Assembly (NCBI GenBank): GCA_964565665.1
Contig: CAZMFZ010000006.1
Coordinates: 1 to 52,873, forward strand
Origin: CAZMFZ01 sp964565665
Lineage (GTDB): Bacteria > Bacteroidota > Bacteroidia > Cytophagales > UBA9547
Direction: 5' to 3'
Length of the DNA: 52,873 nt
The notes beneath the pieces are model-generated. The model was not told the origin of the DNA. It searched no databases and saw only the letters and a list, made by a program, of their open reading frames with translations. How positions within the stretch are numbered: the stretch's first letter is position 1; each line of letters starts with the position of its first letter. The translations under genes were made by a program, and so were the position numbers. Below, piece after piece: positions 26,865 through 36,543 of the stretch.

Positions 26865-27932
26865 ATGTCTGATTTAAGTGCGAAAGTGGCTGTAGAATTG
26901 GCGAAATGGTATGGAACTAATAAGCGGGATTTGCCTTGGCGACACACGCTTGACCCATACCAAATATGGATTTCAGAGGTAATTCTTCAGCAAACCAGAG
27001 TAATACAAGGGCTTCCTTATTATTATAAATTCATAGAATTATTCCCCAAAGTACAAGATTTGGCCAATGCAGACGAACAAGAAGTGCTGCGATGCTGGCA
27101 AGGGTTGGGCTATTACAGCCGCGCAAGAAATATGCATTTCACCGCAAAAATGGTGGTTGAAAATTTTGAAGGTATTTTTCCTTCTAGTTTCAGTACACTG
27201 ATTACACTCAAAGGAATAGGCCCTTATACCGCTGCAGCTGTGGCTTCATTTGCATCAAATGAAGATGTAGCAGTGCTAGATGGAAATGTAATGCGGGTTC
27301 TATGCAGGCTTTTTAATATTGAGAAAGACATAGCCGAAGAAAAAACGCGAAAAGAGCTTCAACTGCTTGCCAACAACCTGCTTCCTAAAGGTAATGCGGC
27401 TATTCACAATCAAGCCATGATGGAATTGGGAGCATTGGTGTGCATACCTAAAAACCCTAAATGTGAAATATGCCCTGTGAATGATTACTGCATTTCACTA
27501 GCACAGCATAGAGTAAAAATATTGCCTTTAAAATCTAAAAAAGTGAAAGTAAAAACCCGATATTTCAATTATCTGGTGATTGTAGATGAAGAGATGCAGT
27601 ATTTGATGAAAAAAAGAGGTAAAACCGATATTTGGGAAGGCCTTTGGGATTTTCATTTAATAGAAACTCAGTTTGCAGCAGAATCTCCCTCTGATTTGAA
27701 ACTAAGTGATGAATTAATATCAAACTTTACTTTTATAAAATCGAGTGCTAAATTGAAGCACCAACTTACACACCAAACGATTTGGACAAAATTTTGGGTA
27801 TTTGAAGTAAAAAAGCATTTGAATTCATTTATTGAAGAAAATAATTTGATTGTACTTGGAAAAGAAGCTATTTTCGAAGTTCCCAAACCCGTTTTAATAA
27901 ATAAGTTTTTGAACAACTATTTATTTTTATAA
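26865..27932 (+). CDS. mutY: A/G-specific adenine glycosylase
   Basis: This base-excision repair enzyme removes adenine mispaired with 8-oxoguanine. From the ATG at 26865 the protein is 355 residues. An in-frame upstream ATG at 26787 would add 26 hydrophobic residues not seen in MutY and is rejected. The catalytic Glu38 is in ISEVILQQTRV, the helix-hairpin-helix is LKGIGPYTAAAVASFA (115-130), and the catalytic Asp139 is in VAVLDGN. The [4Fe-4S] cysteines are C193, C200, C203 and C209. The C-terminal NUDIX-like domain that reads 8-oxoG covers about 225-350. The stop codon overlaps the ssb promoter. Confidence 0.95.
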   Translation: MSDLSAKVAVELAKWYGTNKRDLPWRHTLDPYQIWISEVILQQTRVIQGLPYYYKFIELFPKVQDLANADEQEVLRCWQGLGYYSRARNMHFTAKMVVENFEGIFPSSFSTLITLKGIGPYTAAAVASFASNEDVAVLDGNVMRVLCRLFNIEKDIAEEKTRKELQLLANNLLPKGNAAIHNQAMMELGALVCIPKNPKCEICPVNDYCISLAQHRVKILPLKSKKVKVKTRYFNYLVIVDEEMQYLMKKRGKTDIWEGLWDFHLIETQFAAESPSDLKLSDELISNFTFIKSSAKLKHQLTHQTIWTKFWVFEVKKHLNSFIEENNLIVLGKEAIFEVPKPVLINKFLNNYLFL

Positions 27933-27937
27933 TTTTG
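27908..27937 (+). promoter_or_regulatory. ssb: Consensus Bacteroidota promoter for ssb
   Basis: TTTG (27908-27911), an 18-bp spacer and TAATTTTG (27930-27937) match both promoter elements exactly. The -7 box overlaps the mutY stop codon, and the ssb ATG is 21 bp downstream. Confidence 0.7.
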
Positions 27938-27957
27938 AACTCTAACCTTAATGGAAC

Positions 27958-28410
27958 ATGGCAGTAAATAAAGTAATTCTAATGGGCAATTTGGGGAAAG
28001 ACCCAATTGTGAGAAAATTTGATAACGGAAGGGCTGTAGCAAGTTTCAGCCTAGCGACTACCGAAAAATACAAAGATAAAACGGGCAATCAGGTATCGAA
28101 AACCGAATGGCACAATGTAGAAGTATGGTCTCCATTGGCTGAAATTGCAGAAAAATACTTGAAAAAAGGCAATCAAGTATATATTGAAGGTAAAATAGAG
28201 TCGAGAGAATATACTGATAAAGATGGCATTGTGAGAAGAGCCACAAACATCGTTGGCCGAGAACTCAACCTGATTGGCGGTGCCAGTACCGGGATTAGTG
28301 GTAGTGGCTATAGCGAAGGAAATGTACCTAGCGAAGCAGACTATTCATCAAAAGGCAATGATGTACCAGTAAATCTGGCTCCATCAGGTGATGATGACTT
28401 GCCGTTTTAA
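27958..28410 (+). CDS. ssb: Single-stranded DNA-binding protein
   Basis: SSB coats single-stranded DNA in replication, repair and recombination. It is 150 residues long: an OB fold over about 1-110 with the hallmark start VNKVILMGNLGKDPIVRKFDNG, the EWHNVEVWSPLAEIAEKYLKKGNQVYIEGKIESREY core and a disordered Gly/Ser-rich linker. It ends in the acidic partner-binding tip DDDLPF. It has its own promoter inside the mutY end and a terminator after it. Confidence 0.97.
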   Translation: MAVNKVILMGNLGKDPIVRKFDNGRAVASFSLATTEKYKDKTGNQVSKTEWHNVEVWSPLAEIAEKYLKKGNQVYIEGKIESREYTDKDGIVRRATNIVGRELNLIGGASTGISGSGYSEGNVPSEADYSSKGNDVPVNLAPSGDDDLPF

Positions 28411-28441
28411 TTGGTATTAATCTTTGGCAGAAAAATATTTG

Positions 28442-28490
28442 AATCCCTTGGAATGAGTTGAACCATCAATCTTTCCAAGGGATTTTCTTT
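28442..28490 (+). terminator. Intrinsic terminator after ssb
   Basis: A 12-bp perfect stem (AATCCCTTGGAA with TTCCAAGGGATT) has a 19-nt loop and is followed by TTCTTTATC, 31 bp after the ssb stop. Confidence 0.8.
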
Positions 28491-28592
28491 ATCCCAAATT
28501 AATACACAGCCCCAATCTCTTTATTTTTCCATAGTTTTGTAGGCAATACGCTTGGCAGATTTATCGTTTTGTGATATCAAACTCATATCAAA

Positions 28593-31202
28593 TTGAATTT
28601 TATTAAATACCTGATTTACATTTCAGGATTAATGTATTTTTTTACTGCCTGTTCACCCTACGATAAGCGACCTGGAGCATTGTTTTACCACAATCTCACT
28701 TCAAAATACAATGCTTATTTTCTTGCTCGCGAGCGAATGAAGGAATTGGAAACTGAATTGTTTAAATCTGAGAAAAACAATTACAATCGCATATTAAATG
28801 TTTATCCTAAAATAGATTCAAATTATTCGAAAGGGGTAAAGGATAGGCTTGATAAAATAATAAAAAATGCCTCTCTACCCATTCAGTGGCACAAAACCAG
28901 CCATTGGGTCGATGACAGCTATTTGGTAATTGGAAAATGCAGGTATTATGATGTAGACTGGACCAACGCCATGACTACCTTCAAATTCATAAACGCACGA
29001 TACGAAGATGCCGATATGAAAAACCATTCGTCTATATGGCAAATGCGGGTGCTATTGGAGCAGAATTTTGGGGATGAAGCCCGGCAAATGGGTGACCAGC
29101 TTGAAGATGAATATTTGAATTTCGACAATGTGGGTAGGCTCAGCCTTGCCAACGGCAATTATTATATCAAGCAAAAAGACTACGCCAATGCCTATGAGAA
29201 ACTTAAGATTGGGGTGCATTATGTGAAACCCAAAGATTACCGCTCGAAAGTATACTACATTCTTGGGCAATTGGGGCAAAAATTAGGTAAAGACAGTGCT
29301 GCATACCAATTCTACAAAAAGTGTAGAAAAATGAGGCCAGAATACGAAATGTGGTTTTATGCCAACCTCAATATGTATCAAATGAAGGAATTGAAAGGTG
29401 ATAAGGATATTAAGAAAACACTTAAATATTACCATAAGCTGCTCAACGACATAAAAAATAAGGAGTATGACGACAAGATTTATTATGAAATAGCCACATT
29501 TTACCAAAAAAGAGAAACCATAGACAGTGCCATTGCCAATTATAAAAAATCGGCACGATCAGGTAAAAATACCTTCACTAAGGCATTTGCCTATTTACGA
29601 ATGGCAGAAATATACTACGACAAAACCCGTGAATTTGAAAAATCAAGCACTTATTATGACAGTTCGGTAGCTATTCTTGAAAAAGACTTGCCCGAATTTC
29701 CCAAAGCAAGAAGAAGACAGCGGGTGCTAAAAGAATTTGTGGAGCAACTTAAAATAGTGCGGTTGGAAGATAGCCTTCAAAAATTGGCCAAAATGGATTC
29801 GGCCAGCCTCAATAAACTGGTAGACAAATGGATAGCTGCCGATGAAAAAAAGAAAAAAGAGGAATTTGAAGCTACAGAAAAAGCAAAGGAAGATAAAGAG
29901 CAGGATATACGCATGGCTCAACTCAAAGATCAAATGGGCGTAAAGGACCCAACTTTGTTGGCTCTGGATGGAAACAACAAGTGGTATTTCTATAATGCAG
30001 TTACTATAGAAAATGGGAAAGCCGAATTTTCTCGCAAATGGAACAACAGACCCAATGAAGACAATTGGCGAAGAATCAATAAAGAAAGAGAAGACGTTGA
30101 CTTAAGTGTGGCAAACACCAATGCTTTCAAGGACACTACTGGTATTGGCAGCAAAAAAGAGTTCTCTTTTTCAGCAGACAGAGCCAAGTATACAGAAAAT
30201 ATTCCATTCACTCCCTTACAAATGGATAGCTCTAACGCCAAACTCAAGCGTTCTCTTTTTAGGCTTGGCAGTATTTACAATTTTAGCCTAGAAGAATACC
30301 CGAATGCAAGAATAACCTACGAAAGGTATATTAATGAATATCCGAAAGAGGAAAAAGTGCCAGAAGCCATGTATGCCATTTATCTGATGTGTAAAACCAA
30401 AATGGCAGATTCTTTGTGTGCTGCCGATTATAAAAACAAGCTTCTCTTCATGTTTCCCAAATCGCTTTATGCCAAGCTGATAATAAACCCTAACTACTTG
30501 GTAGAGAATAGATTGCTAGGAGAAAGAATTAAATATTTGTATAGAAGTGCTTTTGAAATGTATGAACGCGATAATTATTTAGGAGCACAAAATGCCGTAG
30601 CTCAAATAATGACTGAATACCCAGACAATGAATTTGAAGACCGCTTTGTGCTGCTAAGGGCCATGATTGTAGGCCAAACCCAAAGCATAAAAAATTATAA
30701 AGATTCACTTACGGCTTTTGTAGGCCGATACGAACGCACCAGCAGATTGGTGCCGTATGCCAAAGCATTGATTACAGGATCTGATAAAGTATTCAAAAGT
30801 GATAGCGTACGATTCTCGAAAAATAAAATAGTTTTCGATTTAGATTTGGCATTTCCCCACTATTTCTGTATTATTTCTACTGATAAAACAGTGCTAGATG
30901 CCATTATTGAAAAATATGAAGCTTACAATACTGAATATTATTCAGATCAAAAACTAAAAATTTCGAAATCGGAATTGAATGAAACCCATTTTATAGTTGC
31001 CATGCAGGGTTTGCCAAACGATATTCAGGCAATGAATTACTATGAAAAGCAAAAAGGAAAAAGTGCACCTATTAGGAGTTTTGAAACAAAAAACCAATTT
31101 GAACAATTTGTAATCACCGATAAAAACTACAAAACGGTGATGGCAGCCAAATTTCACGAAAGTTATATGGAGTTTTTCAAACGCAACTATTTGGAAAAGT
31201 AG
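28593..31202 (+). CDS. porW: PorW/SprE-like type IX secretion lipoprotein
   Basis: An 869-residue lipoprotein: the signal peptide ends in a lipobox (FFTAC, Cys20), so it is anchored in a membrane facing the periplasm. The conserved start after the Cys (GALFYHNLTSKYNAYFLARERM) and long arrays of TPR-like helices (about 100-390 and 540-700), joined by a charged coiled segment with KKKKEEFEATEKAKEDKE, fit PorW/SprE. That protein links the T9SS trans-envelope motor to the outer-membrane translocon and is needed for secretion and gliding. The start is a TTG at 28593; the next Met (28632) would cut the signal peptide. It fits with the T9SS-sorted protein at 37717. Confidence 0.75.
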   Translation: MNFIKYLIYISGLMYFFTACSPYDKRPGALFYHNLTSKYNAYFLARERMKELETELFKSEKNNYNRILNVYPKIDSNYSKGVKDRLDKIIKNASLPIQWHKTSHWVDDSYLVIGKCRYYDVDWTNAMTTFKFINARYEDADMKNHSSIWQMRVLLEQNFGDEARQMGDQLEDEYLNFDNVGRLSLANGNYYIKQKDYANAYEKLKIGVHYVKPKDYRSKVYYILGQLGQKLGKDSAAYQFYKKCRKMRPEYEMWFYANLNMYQMKELKGDKDIKKTLKYYHKLLNDIKNKEYDDKIYYEIATFYQKRETIDSAIANYKKSARSGKNTFTKAFAYLRMAEIYYDKTREFEKSSTYYDSSVAILEKDLPEFPKARRRQRVLKEFVEQLKIVRLEDSLQKLAKMDSASLNKLVDKWIAADEKKKKEEFEATEKAKEDKEQDIRMAQLKDQMGVKDPTLLALDGNNKWYFYNAVTIENGKAEFSRKWNNRPNEDNWRRINKEREDVDLSVANTNAFKDTTGIGSKKEFSFSADRAKYTENIPFTPLQMDSSNAKLKRSLFRLGSIYNFSLEEYPNARITYERYINEYPKEEKVPEAMYAIYLMCKTKMADSLCAADYKNKLLFMFPKSLYAKLIINPNYLVENRLLGERIKYLYRSAFEMYERDNYLGAQNAVAQIMTEYPDNEFEDRFVLLRAMIVGQTQSIKNYKDSLTAFVGRYERTSRLVPYAKALITGSDKVFKSDSVRFSKNKIVFDLDLAFPHYFCIISTDKTVLDAIIEKYEAYNTEYYSDQKLKISKSELNETHFIVAMQGLPNDIQAMNYYEKQKGKSAPIRSFETKNQFEQFVITDKNYKTVMAAKFHESYMEFFKRNYLEK

Positions 31203-31232
31203 GTGAATAGGGTGGATTTTAACTCAAAACAA

Positions 31233-31537
31233 TTAATCAACTTTAGGCCATTTCTCTGGGCTAATTTTTGAATGTGTTACCGCTAAAATAACGATTGCAT
31301 CGTTCATAATTTCAAAATGAATAGAAAACGGAAAAACTGATAAATAAGCCTTTCGATCGGATTGGTATCGAAGCTGATACCCAAGTGGGTTGGATTTCAA
31401 GTCGGTATTTTTTGTTTTAACCTCTTTTAAGAATTCAGTACCTAAGTTCTTTTGCTTTTTATTAAATAGGGTCGGGCATCACGCAAATCATGCTGTGCTC
31501 GTTTCAGAATATAGACAGTATAATCAATCGATTTCAT
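31233..31537 (-). pseudogene. RelE/ParE-type toxin, one frameshift
   Basis: The ATG at 31537 overlaps the antitoxin stop region, as in many toxin-antitoxin pairs. Frame 1 reads MKSIDYTVYILKRAQHDLRDARPY and stops. A second frame continues NKKQKNLGTEFLKEVKTKN and ends FEIMNDAIVILAVTHSKISPEKWPKVD at 31233. Restoring one T in the TTT run near 31470 gives a single protein of about 101 residues, with the RelE/ParE pattern (YxxxAxxDL near the start, FEI..D.I.I..V.H at the end). RelE/ParE toxins cut mRNA or poison gyrase; as written this one is inactive. Either real decay or a homopolymer miscall explains it. Confidence 0.65.
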
Positions 31538-31756
31538 TCTCAAGCTCAACCATGGCAGTATCAAAATCAAGTAATTGCTCTGGGTACATACGAGCCTCTT
31601 TCATACGTTCATCCAATAGAAATTTTTGCCATTGTGGAATTCATTAGATAAAAATTGTTCTTCTATTGCTTTCCATTCTTTGATAGGAATGAGTACAGCT
31701 GTAGCATTCCCACTATTATCATGAAGGTACTGGATATGGGTTTTGTCAAGAAGCAT
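31524..31756 (-). pseudogene. Cognate antitoxin gene, one frameshift
   Basis: From ATG 31756 the frame encodes MLLDKTHIQYLHDNSGNATAV then LIPIKEWKAIEEQFLSNEFHNGK, which looks like small Bacteroidota antitoxins of the DUF2281/Phd-like kind (a short beta part followed by helix). It runs off into a stop after a missing base in the A/T run near 31627. The restored frame continues FLLDERMKEARMYPEQLLDFDTAMVELENEID to 31524, overlapping the toxin ATG. An in-frame ATG at 31816 exists, but the residues before 31756 do not look like this family. Confidence 0.6.
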
Positions 31757-31861
31757 ATTCTTTACCGCTTTTAATGTGCAATATAAATATAAATTATTGG
31801 TCTCATATTTCATCACAACTTTCTACAGTTGCCTAAGGTATTAACTGCAGCATCTCTGATT

Positions 31862-32782
31862 TTATTTGTCCTTTTTCCCAAACAGAGATAAATGCACATA
31901 TCTGCCTGGTTTTTCACGCAAATTCACCAAAAGTAAATCTAGATCTCTCGAAGTATTTTTGAGATACACATACAGCGAATCGTTCTTGGCAAGCTGTCCC
32001 AAAGTGCCTTGTCCGTTATTTATTCCTGAAAGCAAAGTGTTTAATTCAGCTATTGTTTTATTAGCAGTCGCCACAGTAGATGCAAGTTGCATTTTATTGA
32101 GCGAATCGGCTATTGAGTTTGTTTTCTCAAGCAATGGTTTCAATTGCTTTTCAGTTTGCACCAGCGAAGCGGTAAGGGTTTTCAAATTTCCAGTAGTGGC
32201 CAATATGTTGTTGGCATTGCTTTCCATCATTCTATTAAGTACTACAGAGGTTCGCTCTAAGTTTTTGAGCGTAGCTGAAATGGCAGCTACATTGTCTTTA
32301 TCAAGCAATGTATTGATTTGATTCATAGAGAGTTGCAGGCTTTTCATTACTGGATCTAGGCTTTCTGAAATCTTTGTAGTAAGTCCCTTTTCCACCTCTC
32401 CTTTTATGAAACTCTGTTCTGCTACAGGTTTGGTTATTTCACCAAGGTAAAGCAAAATTGTTTGGTCGCCTAATAAGCCACTGCTAGCTATTATGGCTTT
32501 AGAAGAATCGCCTAAATCTATTTTTTTATCTACATCAAATGCCACTTGTAGTGTGTGGTTTTCATCTGGTAATATTTTTATTTCACTTACCCTGCCTACT
32601 GCCAACCCATTGAGCATTACGGCATTAGAAACTTTCAAGCCGGCCACATCGGGATAGGTAGAAAAGTATCTTCTGGTAGATCGCAGTAAATCTATACCTT
32701 TCAGAAAATTAAATCCGGTATAGAGCATAGTGCCAGCCGCAGCCACAAATACGGCTACTTTTACTTCTTTGGTGATTTTCAA
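31862..32782 (-). CDS. MCE (MlaD-like) lipid-transport protein
   Basis: A 306-residue protein with an N-terminal membrane anchor (about 8-25, VKVAVFVAAAGTMLYTGFNFL) and one MCE domain (about 35-125). Its signature is DVAGLKVSNAVMLNGLAVGRVSEIKILPD and a terminal GLLGDQTILLYLG. A long helical tail follows (about 140-290), rich in Asn/Leu heptads, that likely forms a periplasmic tunnel or bridge. MCE proteins carry lipids between the membranes with MlaE/MlaF. No mlaE or mlaF is adjacent here; an mlaE lies about 8 kb away. Downstream of the amidase gene on the same strand. Confidence 0.9.
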   Translation of the reverse strand: MKITKEVKVAVFVAAAGTMLYTGFNFLKGIDLLRSTRRYFSTYPDVAGLKVSNAVMLNGLAVGRVSEIKILPDENHTLQVAFDVDKKIDLGDSSKAIIASSGLLGDQTILLYLGEITKPVAEQSFIKGEVEKGLTTKISESLDPVMKSLQLSMNQINTLLDKDNVAAISATLKNLERTSVVLNRMMESNANNILATTGNLKTLTASLVQTEKQLKPLLEKTNSIADSLNKMQLASTVATANKTIAELNTLLSGINNGQGTLGQLAKNDSLYVYLKNTSRDLDLLLVNLREKPGRYVHLSLFGKKDK

Positions 32783-32833
32783 AATAGGTTGGAGTAAATA
32801 ATTATACGAATGGTGGTGGGGTTAAATTTAATA

Positions 32834-33613
32834 TTAATTGGCTTCAAAGCTTGTTTTGTATTTTTTCACAGCCCTCACTATGGTGGTCGCTACTTCGTCT
32901 TGGTTTATTTCATCTTTCAGAAATTTTTCTTCTTCATCATTAGTTAGATAGCCTATTTCAATAAGCGAACTTGGCATGGTTGTTTTCCAAAGTACCAAAA
33001 ACCCTGCCTGTTTTACACCACGGCTGTTTCTGCCCAATTCATCTTTAAAGTTTTCTTCTACATAGGAAGCAAATTTTATGCTTTGCGATAAATAGGCACT
33101 TTGATAATTGGCAAGTAAAATATGTGCCATGGGCGAGGTAGGATCGTAGCCACTGTATTTTTCTAAATAGTCTTCCTCTTTTAAGATTACCGAGTTCTCT
33201 CGTTTGGCTACATCCAAATTGCCTTCTGAAGTGTGCAAACCCATTGTGTAGGTTTCAGAACCCGCAATATGAGGGGCTTTGGCAGAGTTGCAATGGACTG
33301 AAATAAACAAGTCGGCATTGTTGCGGTTGGCAATTGCGGCTCGCTCTTGAAGCTCGATAAATACATCAGAATCGCGGGTGTAGATGATTTTCACATCTTT
33401 CATTTGTTCTTTCAGTTTATCACCAATTTTCAATGCCACAGCCAAGGCGATATGTGCCTCTTTCGATTTTTTGCCATGGCAACCTATATCTTTGCCTCCA
33501 TGCCCAGCATCAATTACTATTTTTTTTACCCTGTATAGCCTTTTATTCACCGTATGGGCAGATAACGCAATAAATATGGTTGTGAGAAAAATTATAATTC
33601 CTAATTGCTTCAT
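32834..33613 (-). CDS. N-acetylmuramoyl-L-alanine amidase (Amidase_3)
   Basis: A 259-residue periplasmic zinc amidase that cuts the bond between MurNAc and the stem peptide. A signal peptide or anchor (about 1-20) is followed by the Amidase_3 domain. IVIDAGHGGKDIGCHG carries the first zinc His, the following KEAH region supplies the Glu ligand, and LFISVHCNSA carries the second His. SSLIEIGYLTNDEEEKFL carries the catalytic Glu. It is divergent from lptD with 32 bp between start codons and 51 bp upstream of the MCE gene. This envelope-gene neighbourhood is common in Bacteroidota. Confidence 0.93.
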   Translation of the reverse strand: MKQLGIIIFLTTIFIALSAHTVNKRLYRVKKIVIDAGHGGKDIGCHGKKSKEAHIALAVALKIGDKLKEQMKDVKIIYTRDSDVFIELQERAAIANRNNADLFISVHCNSAKAPHIAGSETYTMGLHTSEGNLDVAKRENSVILKEEDYLEKYSGYDPTSPMAHILLANYQSAYLSQSIKFASYVEENFKDELGRNSRGVKQAGFLVLWKTTMPSSLIEIGYLTNDEEEKFLKDEINQDEVATTIVRAVKKYKTSFEAN

Positions 33614-33645
33614 AATGGTTAGAATTTAGGTGCGAAACCATAAAT

Positions 33646-36543
33646 TTGTACAAATTTCTAAATTTTTATTCAATTCTGAAAAGCCTGCACTTTTATTTGA
33701 AACGCATTCTTGTTTTATTTTTTGTTGTTGCAGCTTATTTTGCTATGCAAGCCCAGGCGCCCAAACTTTCCATTCCAACAGCAAAACCCCTTTCAAGTGT
33801 TGCTGGAGTGAATATTGCCGTTAAAGATACGTCAATTGCTTTGAAAACAGACACATCTGCCGCAGATAGCACCAAAAAACCTCAACGCGACATTGAAACT
33901 ACCATCAATTATTCGGCCGAAGACTCCATAATTATTGATGCCCAAACCAAACAGGCCTTTCTCTATCGAGATGCCAAAGTGGAATATGGGAAAATGAACA
34001 TGACCGCCCACAATATTGATATGGATTACAACACCAATATCGTAAATGCATCTTTTGGCAAAGATTCACTGGAAAATAAAATAGGGGTACCCATATTTAA
34101 AGAAGGAAGCGATGCCTACGAAGCAGGCGGCATCAAATACAATTACAAAACAAAGCGAGGGCTGGTGAAGGCCATTGTTACAAAACAAAACGATGGGGTA
34201 ATCAGGGGGCGTGTGGTGAAAAAAGAGCCAAACAACACCATGTATGTAGATGGGGCATCGTACACCACTTGCGATTTGCGTGAACCACACTTTTGCATAA
34301 AAATGATGCAGATAAAGGTGATACCTAAGAAAAAAATTGTGACGAGGGCTTTTAATATGCAGATTGATGATATTCCAACGCCTATTGCATTTCCTTTTGG
34401 CGTGTTCCCAATTCCCAAACGCAGAGGTACTGGTTTGATATTTCCCAGCTACGGTGAGTCGCAAAGTCAGGGGTTTTTCTTGTCAAATCTTGGTTTTTAC
34501 TGGGCTGTAAATGATTATATCGGATTTAAAATCCTCACCAACCAGTTTTCGATAGGCGGCATTGGCAATGGAAACTATTCTGCCGACCTAGACTACAAAA
34601 GTCGCTACAGCTTTCAGGGAAAATTCAATGCTAGCTATTCAAATACCAAAACGGCTCCCGATGATCCTATAAATTCTACTAAGACTGAACTTATATGGGT
34701 GCGATGGAATCACAGTACACTTAGCAAGGGTACAGGCAGATTTTCAGCTTCAGTAAATGCTGGTTCTCAGAAATTTAACAGGGTAAACACCTTAAATGTG
34801 GCGGCCAGAACAGCTCCTGCTTTTCAATCGGCTATCAGTTACAGCAATACCATAAAGAAAACTCCATTTAGCTATGCTATTTCTGCCAATCAAAATCAAA
34901 ATATTTCTACCGGAGAAATGAATTTTGTGTTGCCACAGGCTTCATTGAATATGAACAGAATATACCCTTTGAAAAATGTGCCATTTATTAATAAAGCAGA
35001 TTGGGTAAAGAAGCTCAACTTTGCTTACAGCTCTTCTTTTGCCAACAGGGTATCGAATTTGGTTAGAAATACATCTGCTCAAAGCCTTGGCTATAGGTTA
35101 AATAATGCTGATTTGATTGCATTAGATTCTACATCGCCCAATTATGCAAGCGATACTGCTCGTATAAATCGTTTTTACAAAACAGATACCTTAAGTGTAT
35201 CGCAGTTTTTTAACAAGTTTGATAAGAATTCAAAATGGACTGTCACTCACAATATTCCTATAAGCACCACTTTTAAGCTTTTCAAATATTTTAATTTTAC
35301 CCCAAGTGCCAATGTTTCTACCACTTGGTATAATGCTGGCTATGATTACAGCTATGATAAAAACAATAAAAATATAATTGTAGATACCAATTACAGTTTT
35401 CAAAATGGAAAGTTGGCAGCCAAATATTCAGGCAGCGGTGGAATGAGTGTGACCTCACGGATTTATGGCACATTCTACATCAAAAAATTTGGCATTGAGG
35501 CCATTAGGCATGTGATGATTCCTACCATTGGCTATAGCTATTCCCCTGTTTTCAAAAATTATTATGAAAGAATAGATACTGGAGGCACCGGGCAGCCTGT
35601 TTATCTTGATAGGTTTACTGGGTTGAAAGCTGCTGATCCTTCTAGTCTGAAAGATTCCGAAACCATAAATTTCAGCTTGGGGAACACCTTTGAAGCCAAA
35701 GTGATAGATAAAAAAGACACCTCTAAAACCGAAAAGAAATTTAAGAAGCAGATGCTGATTGATAATTTGAGCATTTCAAATAGCTATAATTTACGAGCCG
35801 ATTCGTTCAACCTGGGCAATTTTTCGATCTCAGCTCGTACCAAACTTTTCGGATTGTTTGATATAAACTTTAGCACCCAATTCGACCCTTATTTTTATGA
35901 AAGTTTGGGCAAGGATCCGAATTCCTATTATCAAAAATTTAAAAAGACAAAGTTCTTGGCTTGGAACGAAACCAATAATGCGGAAGCCAAAACCGTGAAT
36001 TTCAATTGGCAAAAAGACCAAGGCTTGGGGCGGTTGGTAAATATGAATTTGGCCATAAGCACAAGATTTGCAGCCAAAAAAGGAGGTGCAAATAAAATAA
36101 TGCCTTATGTGAATGGCACCGATTATCAGTTTTATTACAATCCACTCGCTCCTGCTTATGTAGATTTCGATTTGCCATGGACTCTCAACATAAGCTACAT
36201 AATGACTTATAGCAAATACAGCACTGTGCCTTCGCCCAATGCCATTTTCACAGATAAATCACTGTATTCCAATAAAATATCATTCAGTGGCGATTTTACC
36301 CCCACTCCCAAGTGGAAAATCGGCTATACGGCAGGGTACGATTTCAACCCAACGGTGGGCAGAGATAATATTTCAAACACAGTATTGAATGTTTCTCGCG
36401 ATTTGCATTGCTGGTATGCTACATTTAGCACTGGACTTTACCCAGCTACTTATCAATACTATTTATTTACGATTGGCATCAAATCGCCTTCGCTTTCAGA
36501 TGTGAAAATACCAAGAAGGAGTACTCCTATTACTAATTTTTAA
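33646..36543 (+). CDS. lptD: Putative LPS-assembly protein LptD
   Basis: A 965-residue outer-membrane protein. A signal peptide spans about residues 1-36 (ending QAQA), followed by a low-complexity Lys/Asp/Thr linker (about 55-85). The N-terminal OstA-like jellyroll (about 88-215) shows SIIIDAQTKQAFLYRDAKVEYGKMNMTAHNIDMDYNTN and VYVDGASYTTCD-like (here MYVDGASYTTCDLREPHFCI). A large C-terminal barrel follows, with FPFGVFPIPKRRGTGLIFPSYGESQSQGFFL typical of Bacteroidota LptD. It inserts lipopolysaccharide into the outer leaflet. It is divergent from the amidase and meets hemW tail to tail with no gap. Confidence 0.88.
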   Translation: MYKFLNFYSILKSLHFYLKRILVLFFVVAAYFAMQAQAPKLSIPTAKPLSSVAGVNIAVKDTSIALKTDTSAADSTKKPQRDIETTINYSAEDSIIIDAQTKQAFLYRDAKVEYGKMNMTAHNIDMDYNTNIVNASFGKDSLENKIGVPIFKEGSDAYEAGGIKYNYKTKRGLVKAIVTKQNDGVIRGRVVKKEPNNTMYVDGASYTTCDLREPHFCIKMMQIKVIPKKKIVTRAFNMQIDDIPTPIAFPFGVFPIPKRRGTGLIFPSYGESQSQGFFLSNLGFYWAVNDYIGFKILTNQFSIGGIGNGNYSADLDYKSRYSFQGKFNASYSNTKTAPDDPINSTKTELIWVRWNHSTLSKGTGRFSASVNAGSQKFNRVNTLNVAARTAPAFQSAISYSNTIKKTPFSYAISANQNQNISTGEMNFVLPQASLNMNRIYPLKNVPFINKADWVKKLNFAYSSSFANRVSNLVRNTSAQSLGYRLNNADLIALDSTSPNYASDTARINRFYKTDTLSVSQFFNKFDKNSKWTVTHNIPISTTFKLFKYFNFTPSANVSTTWYNAGYDYSYDKNNKNIIVDTNYSFQNGKLAAKYSGSGGMSVTSRIYGTFYIKKFGIEAIRHVMIPTIGYSYSPVFKNYYERIDTGGTGQPVYLDRFTGLKAADPSSLKDSETINFSLGNTFEAKVIDKKDTSKTEKKFKKQMLIDNLSISNSYNLRADSFNLGNFSISARTKLFGLFDINFSTQFDPYFYESLGKDPNSYYQKFKKTKFLAWNETNNAEAKTVNFNWQKDQGLGRLVNMNLAISTRFAAKKGGANKIMPYVNGTDYQFYYNPLAPAYVDFDLPWTLNISYIMTYSKYSTVPSPNAIFTDKSLYSNKISFSGDFTPTPKWKIGYTAGYDFNPTVGRDNISNTVLNVSRDLHCWYATFSTGLYPATYQYYLFTIGIKSPSLSDVKIPRRSTPITNF

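Noticed and set aside
34066..34464. 132-codon open frame opposite lptD
   Set aside because: Composition and lack of any family pattern indicate a shadow of the real gene on the other strand.
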